DNA of 64,000 nucleotides from Anthopleura xanthogrammica (taxonomy: Eukaryota; Cnidaria; Anthozoa; Actiniaria; Actiniidae): contig OZ025210.1 in NCBI GenBank assembly GCA_964019055.1, forward strand, positions 1,665,745 to 1,729,744, given 5' to 3'. The translations under genes and the position numbers were made by a program. Of the stretch, positions 23,170 to 36,119 are shown piece after piece (the stretch's first letter is position 1; every line of letters starts with the position of its first letter). The notes below the pieces were generated by a model. That model was not told where the DNA came from. It worked only from the letters and a program-made list of their open reading frames with translations, and made no database searches.

Positions 23170-26100
23170 ATGCCTAGGGCTTTCTTAGTTAAAAAGTCAA
23201 GTAGCGTCGTATTTGGACACAACAGGGACTACTCAGGTATTTAACTCACACTTTCCATCCATTTTCACCCAAACAATTTTCGCTACTTGAAAGTGACTGA
23301 TGAAAAATCACAGCTTCACAACTGGTAAACTTGGAGTCTGGTTCCCTGTTACTTTAGTGTTACGTTACCACCGCCTCTAATTCTTTCCCGTACGTCCCAT
23401 TTGAACAAGTTAAAAAGGAAGGTCACGGGTAAGCAACAAATTATGGCATTTAAAACTGTACACATTTTCAATAGCGAAACACAAACTCTCCATACGAGGG
23501 ATGATTCGAAGGTTCCAAATCATTAATCTTGTTATTTTAGGCAACCCCCGTCCCTAACAATTTGAAATTCAAAGATTTTTTTATTCAGTTTTTCAAGTCA
23601 ATATTTACGAGATTTCTCAAGTTCTCATTGTCTCTATTTTTAAGTTTGTTGGAGTTTATTTCAAAAGAAAACACTTTGACACAATTTAAAAAATTTGATG
23701 ACCGTCTTAAAAATTGTCAACCGTAAAAATCCACAAGAAAAAAGTTATGCATGGAAGCTTCATTTGGAAGAAAAATGTTCTTACTAACATTCAAGTTAAA
23801 ATAATCCACAAAGTTATCTCATCCATTGTAATTAAAAGTTAGTGGAAATTCAAAAACCCTTCAACACTTAGAAAATTATTTTGGGCCCATAAATGACATT
23901 ATTTAAATTTCGGTCAACTCCTACTTTAAATAGTGTTTATCCAAGAACAAGATGTCGGAGAATCAAGTAATTCAAATATTGAATGTTATATTAGTTTAAC
24001 TGGTTGGTACTCAAGAGGTTTTTAAACGTTTTTAAGTTTTGTGTGTTCATTTGTGAGAGTAAGCTCAAGAATCCTATTGAGTGTTTGGACCCGTCGTTCA
24101 AAACCATCTGTTCCGCTGGAGCATTGAACGTATGTCCCCACAATAAATGAATTGAATAATTTATTATACATTCGTTCACCCAAATCCTTTTAACTGGTAA
24201 ACAGGTAAACTTGTTGGTCCATATAACTTTTCTTATTTGAAACACGTGAAAGGATGAATAAGAATTTTCAAGGGTTGTTTATTTTGTCATGTCGTGTTAG
24301 GGTTTTCCAAGAATTGTTATCATAAACGAGTTTCATCTAATTACGACTCAAAATTATTAATATCGACATTCGCTTACAATTCTCTATTCACCTAAATTTC
24401 TCATAAAAATCAAGAATTCTTTCGATTTTTAAGAAAAAGAAGAAGTAAAACAATGTAAAGGAAATCGTCTGCATATCATTTTTATTATCATTTTGTCTGA
24501 TTATCGACACAGGGTACTTTTGGATGAATCAACACAATGATACCGATATAACAGTGCCAGGAAATCCTCCCCATTCTGTTCATCCTCAACCTCTAAAGCC
24601 TCGATAATTTCCTCTACTTCCTGCAACCTAATTGTTCCGGCCATAGAGCCATCTTGAATTGACGAAATTGTAACCAGGATTTCTGTTCTAAAAGTCAGTT
24701 TAAAATATTCCCTTGAAAATAGCTTTTTTAAATTCAACATTCTTTTTTCAATAACTATATACAAATTTAAGTTTTACCATTAAACACATGTTGTTTTAGA
24801 CAAAACATTCTGTAAACCAGTTCAAAGCGGCAACTTTATTTCGTCTCTATCTATAAGTTTGCGGAAAATGGTGTTTTTTACTTGTATATTCTATTTCAGC
24901 TCTGACTCACTCTTTGGCTTAGCACTTCAATAAACGCATAATATTGCCATATATTTTTTTAAAGTTTTGGCGTAGTCCTGTTAGTCTTGAGTTCCCTTCG
25001 ACAAATGATATTTGACCTGCTTTCTTGGGACAGTTTTTATATAGAATTAAGCTTTTTTTTAACTTAGAAATATCGTAGAATTATAGATATTCATGATATA
25101 TTCAAAGCTTGTAGTTAACAAATGCCGAGCGAGTGTGAAAAGATGGCCTAAAAATTCAACCACGTCACCTTAAATAGAACTGAAATCTGGCACCTAATTC
25201 GATTTTTAAAACATTCCCAGCCTAAATAATAATGCTTGATAAATATATTTTACTTTACCTGACTTTTGCTTAATTTGCCTTTTTTTTGTTTGTTTTGGTT
25301 TCTCGTTAAAAAAAAAACACTGGGAAACTTTCAGCTTTATTTTTAAAAAACCTGTGAGTCATTCAGGCGCTTGCTTCTCTTGAGCAAGTTTGATATTCTA
25401 AAAACAGCCGATTTTAAAAACTTCGAAGGTTCGAATAAAAAAACGTGAATATCTCTTCTTTTTCCTTTTTATTTTTTTTTTTTAGCAGCTTACCTATGGA
25501 TAGCTTAGGATAACTATCTTTTTCATGATAAAGGGCGAGCGTGTTTATATTTTTTTTCCAAACTTTTCATACATCATTACCTATCAAAATAATACTAACG
25601 GCAATCAAATTTAATGTTATCTGAAACGACGGTTTTTCATTTGTTGATGTAGCTCGCCAGCATTCTTCAGTTCTCAGCTTGTTACATACTTTTTGCAAGG
25701 GAATCTTTGCAAGACACTAAAGTTAATAGCTTGAAATACGAAATTTTTTTACACTCCTTGTACAGAAAATCCCAAAGAGTAAAGCATAACGAGTAAAATA
25801 GCTAAATATTTCATCTTTTTTCTCGGTAAATCTGATACAAAGCGTCCTCAACTTGGCTAAGATTACAACTTGATATTTTCATATCTTTATTTATTAGCTC
25901 AACAACAAACAAAACAAGCTGTTACAAGTGATAATACACAAATCTGGTAAAAACCAAACCACAGGAATTTAACAAGAAAAGTCGTTTTCAAAACATCTAT
26001 ATATATAATATTTTTATTCATTTTTCAGTTTTACTTACATAACCTAAATTGCCATATACTCCTATAACTCTGTAAAGAAGTCGGTTTTTGATATTTTTTC

Positions 26101-29100
26101 TCACAAGGATATTTCATTTTCAAGCTGTGTCAACATTGAAATAATGAATAATTTTTCTTTAATTGTAAACTTACTCAGACGAAATATGTTTCTTATAAGA
26201 TTAGATTTAGCGACATTTTTGTCCCTATATGCTTTGCAAAAATTTCCTTTTTAGCTTCATGGTAAATCAGTCAGCAAAAGTCGTTACCATAATTGGTTTT
26301 AGTATCAAAGAAAAAAAAACATGCTTCGCGAAATACTTCTTTTTTGAATCAGGTCATAAAAAATTAACCTCGGTAATCCATTTATTATGGATTTGTTTAT
26401 CTCATTACAGAGTAAAATTGAAAGTGTGGAAATCACTTAGGAAACTCCTCCTTCGAGAAGAAAAAACCTCTTCATTTCGTAAAATATTTAGTACAACGGG
26501 ATTTTCCTTCTTGGGAATACTTCACTCTTACAACAGACGTTAAATAATTTCAGAATTAATATTGTTATTGTAAACAATTTCAATTGAGATCGAAATCAAT
26601 AAAGATTTACTCACTCGAATTCGCAGATGGAAAACTTACTTCTGAGGCCAGGTGATAATGAACATAAAAATCAACTCTGTATAATTAATAATATCCTCCC
26701 CTAAATCTCCGAACTTTTGAAACAAAGGTGTATAAAATACATCGCCAATTTAAGCAATTAGTGCGAGACTTTTAACAACTCCAAAATGGTGTCAGAAGTT
26801 CGATATTCGCGGGACTTACACGAAAAGTGCTTACTCAAACCTATGCAGTGTAAATAAATTTTTGTACATAATTTTTCTAAACCTGTTAAACTTTTTTATT
26901 TTGGCTTAAAAATCATACGATTTTTACAGCCTTTTATGAAGCAATGATCCAGACATGATATATTCATGTTATAAGAAAATAACAAAGAATTTCTTAGGCA
27001 TCCATTAGATATGCAGCCTAAGTACGTCAAATAGTTCATTTATTCCCTAATCAACTTAAAAATTAAGCTTAGAACTTCTGCCTAATTGATTTAACACCGG
27101 AATGAGGATTATTTTACTCTGACATAGGATTTAGGTTCTAGAATTACTCTAATGGGAAAGATGATCTAATGCTTGGCAGAAACTGAAGTCAATCTGTGCA
27201 ATTTGACGAAAAGACATAGCTCAGTGAAAAGCTCCGTTTTCCAAAAAAATTGCAACCTGAACCTCAACTTTCAAAAAAAATTTAGTTGGGGGGAAAAATT
27301 GTAGTAAAAAAATATTTTTGTACAGAAGTAATAATCGGGGTTACATCAAAGATGTTCTAATTTAAAACACGAAAACTGTGGATACTTTGAAGTTTTTGCT
27401 ATGATTCTAAAATTTCCGAGATGTCTGCCATGTTACTCTTTTCCGAGTAACTGCTTCTTTGTCGTACGTCGAACAAAATTCCCTTCAAAGGGCAAAAGCC
27501 GAAATAACAAATTTGAGAGGAGACGAGCCGAGAGTTTGGACGATTAACATAGAATCTAGTAGTCGTATTTTAATGAAAAAGAAGCTATTCTAAGCACTGA
27601 AAAATGAACAACGGAAAGTCCCAAAAGAAAAAGTATTTACTAGACATAAAGTACTGGCAAAAATTTGCAAAAAGTTTCCACTTCTTATGGCAGGAAAGCA
27701 GCGAGTTTGTATACATTGTTGTTGATGCCACACCCTTCTCTGACACGGGTAACTTTGCTACTCGACCGAAATTCCATCAAAATAACTGTAAATTTTCTTA
27801 TAAAGATTTATTTCCCAATGACTTCTGTTCCACGTTATATTCTTTTTTTCTTGTATAATGTTTGCGCAGAGAGCAGCGCCTATTGCTCTGAACGAGGCAC
27901 CAATCACTAGATCAACTTCCATTTTGACCGTGTCAACTCGTAAGCTCTTTAAGGCTCTAAACACCAACACAAAATACATTTTAGGAAAAAAACTAACCGC
28001 CTCTGTCTTGGTCAAAGCCGTTTGTTGGTTGTCAGACCTTGCTAAATTCGCTCGTCATTTTATTCTTTGGAAATAATGGGAAAAATTTCAACAGCAGTCA
28101 ACGACTCTCTTGGTTCGGGTAAGCGTAAAGAATTGATAAAAATCCTGTACAGAATCTACTAAATTCAGTTACAAATATCTTCGAGTTTAGAATATTAGAC
28201 AGCCATAAATTTTACCGGGATGAAAGGACGGGTTATAGTGTTTGTTTATTGTTTTCTAAAGGTTTTTTTGATTCAGTGCCGTCGACTGCTCAAACAAAAA
28301 GGCGAGGCTGAAACTCAGACATATATACAAAGACGTGTAAAAAGATAACACTGAAATGGGTTTAACTTTTACTCTCAAGACTAAGCCATCTTAAAAACCG
28401 ATAGAATATATATTGAGGTTTCCTGATAGCTAAGTGAGTTTTTTTTAGTTGTTTTTGGGAAAAGTTTGCATTCTTACTTCTACACGAAAAGAAAATTGAC
28501 AGAGTAAAGAAAGAAACTCAACTCAGTCTTAACTGATAAATCTTTCGAGAATCTTATGGTTCGAAGTTGGTAAGATGAAATTATCACTGCTTTGTTAAGT
28601 TATTCTTCATTCTGTCGACTGGTTCAACTGATACATGACTTCAAACGCCCATGAAAGACCGTAACGCCCTTCTTAACACTAAACACGAGAAACACAAGGC
28701 TTCAGTTTTGTTTTGTTGGCTACCTTCTTTGTATATTAGCTGAAAACATGGCGCCAATTGAACATAGAAACTAGTCTAGAGTAAACACACATTATTTTTA
28801 TAAACAGTACAGTTTCTTTTTAGGTAGAAACTAGATTTATACATAATCTTCTTAACTGAAATCCTGGGTAAGATTCAGTCTTAACAAACACGAAAAATTT
28901 GAATCCAAATTTGTTATTTCATTCGTCGTTCGGTAAGTCAAACGTTATGCGAGTTGGCTGGTCCTATATGTTGGTGAGAGAATCGGTGTTGACTAAAAAA
29001 AATGTGGTGTTTTTTTTTGGTTTTGCTTTTAGTAAGATTCTATTGTTGACTGAAGAGTCCATCCAAATTTTCTATGAAGATGTTTTACCAGTCTTTGATC

Positions 29101-32100
29101 GGAATAAGTACCGAAATGAATAATCTGAATAAAACAGTTTTGGGAACGAAAGAGGCTGAGTGTAGTCGAAGAATACTAGGACAAAAGTCTGTTTAGAGAA
29201 CATCTGCTTGGAGAGTGAGAAACGATTGAAAAGCCTTATTTAAGAAATTACTTCTTCTAAGTTCTTGAAAGGAAAAAATGTACTATTTTTTGGGTAAGTT
29301 TCTTTTGCGTATTTTCTGTGTAGTATTGCAATGAATATATATTTCAAATTGAGTCGTTTAATACTAGTGTATTGAAATGATTCATATTGTAGTTTGCTGC
29401 TCAAAACTCATCAAACTACACTCCTCATCCAACTCTTGAGATTGCATTTCCTAACGAGGCGATTACATGGTACTTGGCTATCAGCCTACTCAAGTACTTA
29501 AGAGCATTCTATTGTTTAGTTGGTATTACAGTCCAACAATAACATTATTTAGCTCAACAATGGCATTAAACTCAGTGCCAAGCTTAGACACTTTGGCCTC
29601 AAGTAGACCAGATGGCGTTCGGCTTGTGGAACTGAGACGTAATGAGGCAAAATCAGTTTACCGTTTCAGTCTTAAGTGCTTGACAATCAAATGCTGTAGA
29701 AATAATACTTTTAAATCTATCTTATTTTGACGTTTAATTAAATTACTTTGAGGCTAAATTATTCTACAACTGTCCTTTTTTGAAATCTTAAAATTGGACG
29801 TCAAAAGAAACGACACAGATTCAGGAACAAATTTTAGGATTCAGCGCTAAAGTTTCGGCTTTCATATTGATCACTTTTTCTCGCTCTCGAGTCCACAATA
29901 AACTAGAGAAATGATTTAACTTGCAATATAATTGAAAGAGAGGTTTAGTACATGTAATTTAACTGGTATACAATTCACTAGTACTTTTCAAATCCACGTG
30001 AAGTATTATCCTATCCACGTGAATTGCCATCAATAATTCAGCTCTATTTCAAATGGATTGTGGAGACTTTGTTGTATTTATTTAGTAACGCAACACTAAA
30101 CTAGAAAGGATTGGTCAAAAACACCCGTGTGTTAAAAGATCATAAAGGAACTGATACAAGTTCTGGTACCTACAGAAACTTGAGCAATCAGAAATTATCT
30201 GTGGGTTATTCACTCTTATCAGTTCAGCTCTTTTTCCATGATATCAAGCCTTGATTTTGGGATCTAGAATTGTATCTATTGATCCGTTGAAAGGAGTGAT
30301 AATGATGTGTGCAAGGAAGAAATCCGCCACACCTTTACTCTCAAAGCAACAGGAACTCCGTTTATCAGTCGTGATGAACAGAGAATAGGACTGAGTTCAT
30401 TTAGACGGAAGCGGCATCATCTAAGATACAAAAGAGAGACGATAAAAGAAAAGAAAACAGAAGACAAAGAAAGTCTGAAGAAAATAGACAAAACAGAATA
30501 AGAACAAAGAACAATGAAAAAAACTTCAAATTTTATCGATACCCTGAAACAACCTCTGGGCTGAACAAAGTCAGGGCATAGCTAACTCACAGCTAGATCG
30601 AACCCTGAAACAAACCCAGGGCTGATCAAAGTCAGGACATGGCTCAGTATTTCATTCATGATCGAACTGGAATTTAGCTTGTTTGGTTTTGCGGAGGGAG
30701 GAAAACCAGAGAACCCCAAAAAACCCTTGAATTAAGGGAGAGACCAAACAAACTCTACTCACATGAGATGCGGAGTCTGCGAATCGAACTCGGTGATTTG
30801 AAGATGGTAATAAGGGGATGTGCGCTTTGGTTATAGGGAGGGGAGGGGAGGGAGGGGAATTTATGCGCACTTGGTTTGAAGGGTGGGGCAACTGATTGGC
30901 TTGTTGATTATAAGGAGAAAAAGGTTGAGTAAGGTTTTCGAGAGGAAATTTAAACTGATGAATTCTTTTATTTTACAGCGAGAGCTTCCGCAACACCCAA
31001 CAACCACAAGGAAGAGGAATTGCCATGGGAACCGCTAGACATGTCCGAGTACGAACACGACATAAGAACCGCACACACAGTTGAGCGAGAGCTTGGTTAC
31101 AATGGCTACTGCTCGGTGCTTCCTTCCCCGACGCGGGAAAACGAGCAATTCAAGGAGGCCGAAAGTCAAATATTTAAGGAAAAGCGCGCGTCAATTGTGG
31201 CAGCAGCCGAACGAACTCGTTCAAGACCCTCCATGTTTTTAATTCATTCACTGAAAAGCAAAACCTCCAGGACGGACGCGCTTAAAAAGGAAACTTTCGA
31301 TGACAGCTTGCTAGAGAACCCATTTGAGTGCAATCACTGTGACATTTCATTCAAGCGACCCAGCGACCTTCAACGTCACGTACTGAGTCATTCCAGTAAG
31401 AAACCTTTCGAGTGCCAGAAGCGTGAGGAAAAGAATGCTCCCGACCAGGAAGGTACTGAGAAGTCATTGGAGTGCAATTGCTGTTTGATGTCATTTAATC
31501 AACCTGAGGAGCTCCAACGTCATTTGCTGGCCCATGGTAACAAGATATCTTCTTACCAGTGCAAAGATGATGACTCCGCCCGTGATAGACTGCAGATGGA
31601 CGACGAGAGTAAAACCCGCGAAAAGCCACTACAGTGCACTTGTTGTGTGATGTCATTTACTCGACCGGGAGACCTTGCGCGTCATTATTCACTGATTCAC
31701 GCGGATGAGAAACCTTACCAATGCGAACAGAATGAAACACAGAGTAACCTATACCCTGAAGAAAACAAGGGAGAAAAGCCATTCAAGTGTAGCCATTGCG
31801 TCATGTCATTCACCCGGCCAAGTGACCTTCAACGTCATTCGCTGATCCACAGCAGCAACAAACCGTACAAGTGCGAGAAATGTGATCGTGAGTTTACTTG
31901 GTTTGGCAACTTTCAAAAACACATCCTTTCACATATGAACGAGAATTCTCACTCTCCTGGCTCGTTCTCGGCCATGTTTACCCTGCTCGCCCGTGAACAA
32001 GTCAAAGATTTATTCATCAAGGAGGGAGACAAGTATAAATGTAGACTGTGCAGTAAAGATTTCACGCGACTCAGCGGACTCAAGACACACATTCGAATGC

Positions 32101-33329
32101 ATACAGGAGAGAGGCCATATGTCTGTGAGGTAAATTAAAATCTTCTATTTTAACCATGAGAATTTCGGCTCTTTCTTGGTGTTACAGAACACCTGAGACA
32201 TGAACACAATAAAACAATAGCCAAGAACAAAGAACTTAGAACGAAACAATACCCTACAATACTTCCTGCAGCACCAAAAAGACCAAGAATTTTCATTCTC
32301 GACACCGGAGCCTGGCATTTCATTGAGCATGCGCAGTAAGAATGACAGGGCCTGGGGTCGAGTAAGAGAATTTATACCTAGATATTAAAATTTATAAATG
32401 ATTATCTTTTGTGTATTATTTATTGAGACTGTTTTTTCCTTGTCACAGGTTTGCTCCTTTGCGTTCACGACTTCCCGCGCTCTCAAGATGCACACGAGAC
32501 TACATACCGGAGAAAAGCCATACAAGTGCGAAGTATGTGCCCGAGCGTTCACCAGAAGGGACGAGATGCACACCCATATGTACATACACAAAGGTATATA
32601 GAATAGTATTAGTATATACAGATGATGGTGATGAATGATGATGATAATGGCGACATTTATAATGAATGATGCTGGTGGCATTTATGATGACTATGGTGCT
32701 GGTTGTATCTTGATGATGGTGATGATGGTGGTGATGGTGATGACGACATTTATAATGAATGATGCTGGTGACATTTATGATGATGACGATGGTGCTGGTT
32801 GTGATCTTGATGATGGTGGTGATGGAAATGATGGTGATGACGTTGGTGACGCTGATGCTGAATTATGTAAATTAATGCTGATGATGATGAAGAAAGACAG
32901 TGATGATGATAGTGATGATGTCTAGAAGATGAAAAAGAAACATTGTCTTAACAAAAAACCTTCTTGATTCCAGGTGAGAAGCCATTCAAGTGCACCCAAT
33001 GTTCCTCCTCATTCATTCGCTATGGCCATCTTCAACGTCACCTACTCATTCACAGCGAAGACAAACCCTACAAGTGCAAGCTCTGCCCAAAGTCCTTCAC
33101 CCAGTATCGTAATCTACAAACACATACCTACAAGCACACAGGCGAACGGCCATACAGATGTAAATTCTGCCCAAAAGGCTTCACTCAGTACGGCACCCTC
33201 CAGGCCCACGAGAGGACACATACCGGAGAAAAGCCATTCAAGTGTCAGATTTGTGAAAAAGCCTTTATTACGTCATCACATCTTCGATGGCATATAAAGA
33301 CGCAGCATCCAAAGAACAACGCAGAGTAA
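23170..33329 (+). CDS. SNAG-domain C2H2 zinc-finger transcription factor, 12 fingers, intact copy
   Basis: Four coding exons: 23170-23236, 30979-32129, 32449-32593 and 32974-33329, all with GT-AG introns and matching phases (1, 0, 1), giving 572 residues. Exon 1 encodes MPRAFLVKK, the SNAG motif of Snail, Gfi and Ovo-like repressors that docks the LSD1-CoREST complex. Residues 24-137 are linker. Fingers then run from about residue 138: six in exon 2, one across the exon 2/3 junction (CEVC split after CE), one in exon 3 and four in exon 4, ending NNAE. Typical fingers are CNHC...HVLSH and CKLC...HTYKH, with TGERP/TGEKP linkers. Three broken half-fingers (for example FECQKREEK) lie between fingers 1-4. 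Likely a nuclear DNA-binding repressor; orthology within SNAG families is not assignable. Intron 1 is 7.7 kb; intron 3 carries a GATGAT repeat. Exons 2-4 are duplicated 5.8 kb downstream. Confidence 0.82.
23237..30978 (+). other. Intron 1 of the SNAG zinc-finger gene
   Basis: 7.7 kb of AT-rich sequence from a GTATTT donor to a TTTTATTTTACAG acceptor. Many frames of 60-100 codons occur but none shows family motifs, splice-site support or normal residue composition. The SINE-like repeat occupies about 30531-30800. The segmental duplication starts at about 30513, inside this intron. Confidence 0.65.
30531..30800 (-). repeat. SINE-like dispersed repeat
   Basis: Minus-strand copy of the repeat at 12.1 kb. 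On its own strand the head has a B-box-like AGTTCGATTCG (near 30777-30787), then CATGTGAGTAGAGTTTG and TTTTCCTCCCTCCGCAAAAC. The 3' tail (GAGTTAGC, CCCTGACTTTG, TTTCAGGGT) is present twice in tandem. It lies in intron 1, just inside the duplication border. Confidence 0.65.
32594..32973 (+). repeat. GATGAT-rich intron of the zinc-finger gene
   Basis: Intron 3 is largely a GAT/GGT trinucleotide-like repeat (about 32610-32925), giving an open Met/Asp-rich frame that is not coding. The counterpart in copy B (38424-38833) is longer by a few units, as expected for repeat slippage after duplication. Confidence 0.8.
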
Positions 33330-33360
33330 GCCGGCTTCAACTTAAATCTTAAAGTGTGTT

Positions 33361-33366
33361 AATAAA
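33361..33366 (+). terminator. Polyadenylation signal of the zinc-finger gene
   Basis: AATAAA 31 bases after the stop codon. The same signal is at 39221-39226 in copy B. Confidence 0.6.
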
Positions 33367-33390
33367 ATGAACTTTTTAATTTTGATGTCC

Positions 33391-33436
33391 ACTTCCGGTG
33401 AGGTTACTTCCGGTCATTTCTAATTCCGGTTTTTAA
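33391..33436. promoter_or_regulatory. Cluster of ETS-type ACTTCCGG sites
   Basis: Two full ACTTCCGG words and a third TTCCGG within about 45 bases, just past the zinc-finger polyadenylation signal. This is the GABP/ETS core. It is preserved in copy B at about 39250-39295. It may be a cryptic or antisense promoter or a repeat interior; no transcript is evident. Confidence 0.3.
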
Positions 33437-34067
33437 TTTGTCGTGAAATTTTTAACAATGACGTTTTTTAATGCCATGCATGCATGCAAAATGGTTATTA
33501 AGAGAATTGTGAGTTTAAGAAATACTTAGGAAGAATATCCAGTGTGGTACAGACGGATTTCACTTTATGACTTTACTTCCTACCTCAGGCAACACCTTTG
33601 TGTGTCTTCTTAAGAATGTAAAATGATTGGTTGAAGGGTTGCCATAGGAATGTCAAAAGAGTTATTGCTAGGACATTACTTCATGTCAGACTCCATATAA
33701 TGGATCTCCGTATTTTGTATTACTTTTGCTTTGTTTTGTATTGGCCTTTTTGTTGATCCATTGTAAACAGTCTTACATGAAGTAGTATCCTCAGCATCAC
33801 CTTTGCCATTGGACATGGTAAGGTTCGTGCGTGTGTGTTTTATGTAAATACTGGTGTGAAGAATAAAAAAACAAATTTCACAATTCGAATTACATGGAAT
33901 GTACATTTTCTCATAGAGTGTTTAAAAGTTGCAAAAAAAATTATTTGTATTATAATAAAAAACTATTATTGAATGATTATTGCCTCAGTTGTTGTGTTAA
34001 ACTATAAAACTGAATTACATAATTAATTCAGCAGCATTGATTTGTAATAATTATTCAAATTATATCA

Positions 34068-34256
34068 ATACCCTGAAATAACTTTGACTCTGTGTTGGTC
34101 AAAGTCTGGGCATGGCTAACTCACAGATCAGATTTGGAATTTAGTCTGTTACGTTAGGGTAATTTGTGGAGAAAGGAAAACTGGAAAACATGGAGAAATC
34201 CCTTGAATCTAGGGGGAAACTTAAGAAATTCTGCCCATGTGATGCCGAAAATCATT
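34068..34256 (-). repeat. SINE-like dispersed repeat, second copy in block A
   Basis: Contains the family words in order on the - strand (GTGAGTTAGCCATGCCC, AGACTTTGACC and the TTTCAGGGTATTG end). It lies between the convergent zinc-finger and acetyltransferase genes. The duplicate is at about 39912-40105. Confidence 0.55.
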
Positions 34257-34451
34257 CCTACATTTCAGTAAACTCACACTTATTTGAACACTTAGGTAAT
34301 GGTTACCTGCAGCCATAAATAATGATAGATAGTTTGGAAATCAATAAAATAGCATAAAATAGAAATAAAATAGTTTTTTCTCGATTACAAACTTAGTTCC
34401 TCAGGGTTTGCCTCAGAAAATTATGTAATCAAGGACCACAGGGGTAGTTCA

Positions 34452-35921
34452 CTATTCGGGAAAAGGTCGATTTGCTAAATTAGTCATAGCACTGTTTTCC
34501 AGTTGTACCTGTTTCCACTCATTTCCGATCTCAGCCCCTATATGTTTGTAAAAATCAATGGCTTGTTGATTCCAGCCAAGTACAGTCCATCTGAGCTTGG
34601 AACATTTCTTCTCTACTGCTATCTAAATAATCATCACAAAAAGATCATTATTTGGGGGCACTCATTATCTATGGGTGGATTGGGCAGGGCCCATGAGGGG
34701 GGGGGGGGGGGGGGGTGGATTCTAGTTTTTAAACAAACACCTTTTGCTTATCTCTGCAGATAAATCTAGTTCCTTAACAAAGGATCCAGCCTCCCTCCTG
34801 TATTCTTTGTCACAGGGATCCCAACACAAGAAAAAGAAAGATAAGGTCAAAGAAGAAGCAAATTATCAACATACCTTTGATAGCTTGATGAGTAATGCCA
34901 TTCCTATACCCTTCTATGTTGTAGAATAATAACAAGAAAAAATTTGGTTAGTAGAAATTTTTAAACAAGATCTAGAACTTGTGACGATTCCTGCCGAGAC
35001 ACAACTAATGGTTATATAGAATCTATGACAGACCCTAATTAAACACTTTCCATATATGCCTCCATAGTATACTTACTTCTTGCGTTAGGTGCAACAAATA
35101 AATCCTCTAAATACAACATGCGGCCATCCCATGTAGAATACGCATGGTTGTACATTGCATAACCAACTATTTTCTTTGTTTCATTTTCTAATTCCTGCTC
35201 AGCAACCAGAATGTAAGACCACTTTTCCTGACCGAAACAATCATGCTGTAAAACTTAAACAAAAATATACAAATGTATTGGAATGTGTAGTTCCGGGGGA
35301 CCACAAATTTGCCAACGAAGCAGCTCAGCAAGGCCGAGTCAAAGGTATACAAAGGTGCCACAGGCAGCCACAATACGATTCATGTCTGAGCATGTGCACC
35401 CCCCTTCCCCTACAATGGTGTAGTTCAAAGTGGGATGGAAGGATGGAAGGTCTATTTTGAGAAAATTATGATTAGTTAATAGCAAAATTGTTACTTACTT
35501 TCAGGTGTTGTTTTCACCACAGATTCTGGTCTCTTTTCAAACACAGCAAGATCCTACATGTAATACAAAAAATATAAGATTTATAGTATTAGGTCTTGCT
35601 AGATACAGGAAGAAAAAACAAAAAATAAGTTGATCGGCATGCAATGAATTTGAGCTTATTGAAATGTTTTTCATCTAAAGATAGTGTGGATGGAGGGTTA
35701 CAGTAAAATCTGTATAATGACAATTGGCCTCAAATTTAGTAGTTAATGACTGATAACCGGGTACCCCCATCTGCACCTAGAGAATCAAAAAATGGAACAC
35801 GTTGTATCACGTTTCTCCGACTTTAAATACACTCGCCATATAATAAATCTACACTCACCTTACTCAGCTGTATTACAGCTGGGAAATCATCAGGAGCAGC
35901 CTCACGTATCAGCCACTTCAT
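34452..35921 (-). pseudogene. Spermidine/spermine (thialysine) N-acetyltransferase, copy A, splice-broken
   Basis: GNAT-fold acetyltransferase of the SSAT family in five exons (- strand): 35859-35921, 35499-35553, 35077-35253, 34875-34915 and 34452-34622. The pieces read MKWLIREAAPDD, VFEKRPESVV, YSTWDGRMLYLEDLFV, KGIGMALLIKLSK and VLGWNQQAIDFYK. Exon 4 encodes the acetyl-CoA loop. Its acceptor, CAACAG in copy B, reads CAACAT here (+ strand 34916-34917), so the AG is lost. Using the next AG two bases on, or skipping the exon, shifts the frame. Sites that match the family in copy B are changed here: HCLVAE to YILVAE, VLDWN to VLGWN, QLIK to QLSK. Probably a decaying gene, although transcripts may persist. 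Its 5' end faces an orphan ACOT9 exon. Confidence 0.8.
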
Positions 35922-36119
35922 TTTAGCATCAATCAAACCCGTACAACAACGACTACAACAACGACTACAACAAGAACAACGACAGTTCTTTATTTCAATA
36001 CATTTTTTAACTTAGCGACTGCAATTTCAAGTACAGCGGTATTTTCCCGCCTCAATCCAGTCCCCGCGCTACATTCTGAGCCTGCGTAGAATCAGCGGAG
36101 TAGTGTAATAAAAACAAAG
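35922..36119. promoter_or_regulatory. Bidirectional promoter region, copy A
   Basis: Sequence between the start codons of acetyltransferase copy A (-) and the orphan ACOT9 exon 1 (+), matching 41902-42092. It differs mainly by a CAACAACGACTA repeat near 35941-35985. It ends in AAAGATGGCGGC, a YY1-like word over the ATG. Confidence 0.5.

Noticed and set aside
27604..28076. Overlapping open frames of 70-85 codons on both strands
   Set aside because: They lie inside the zinc-finger intron 1, have no family resemblance and overlap one another in several frames.
32635..32925. Met/Asp-rich open frame in the zinc-finger intron (and its copy at 38465-38785)
   Set aside because: Lies in an intron and is encoded by the GATGAT repeat.
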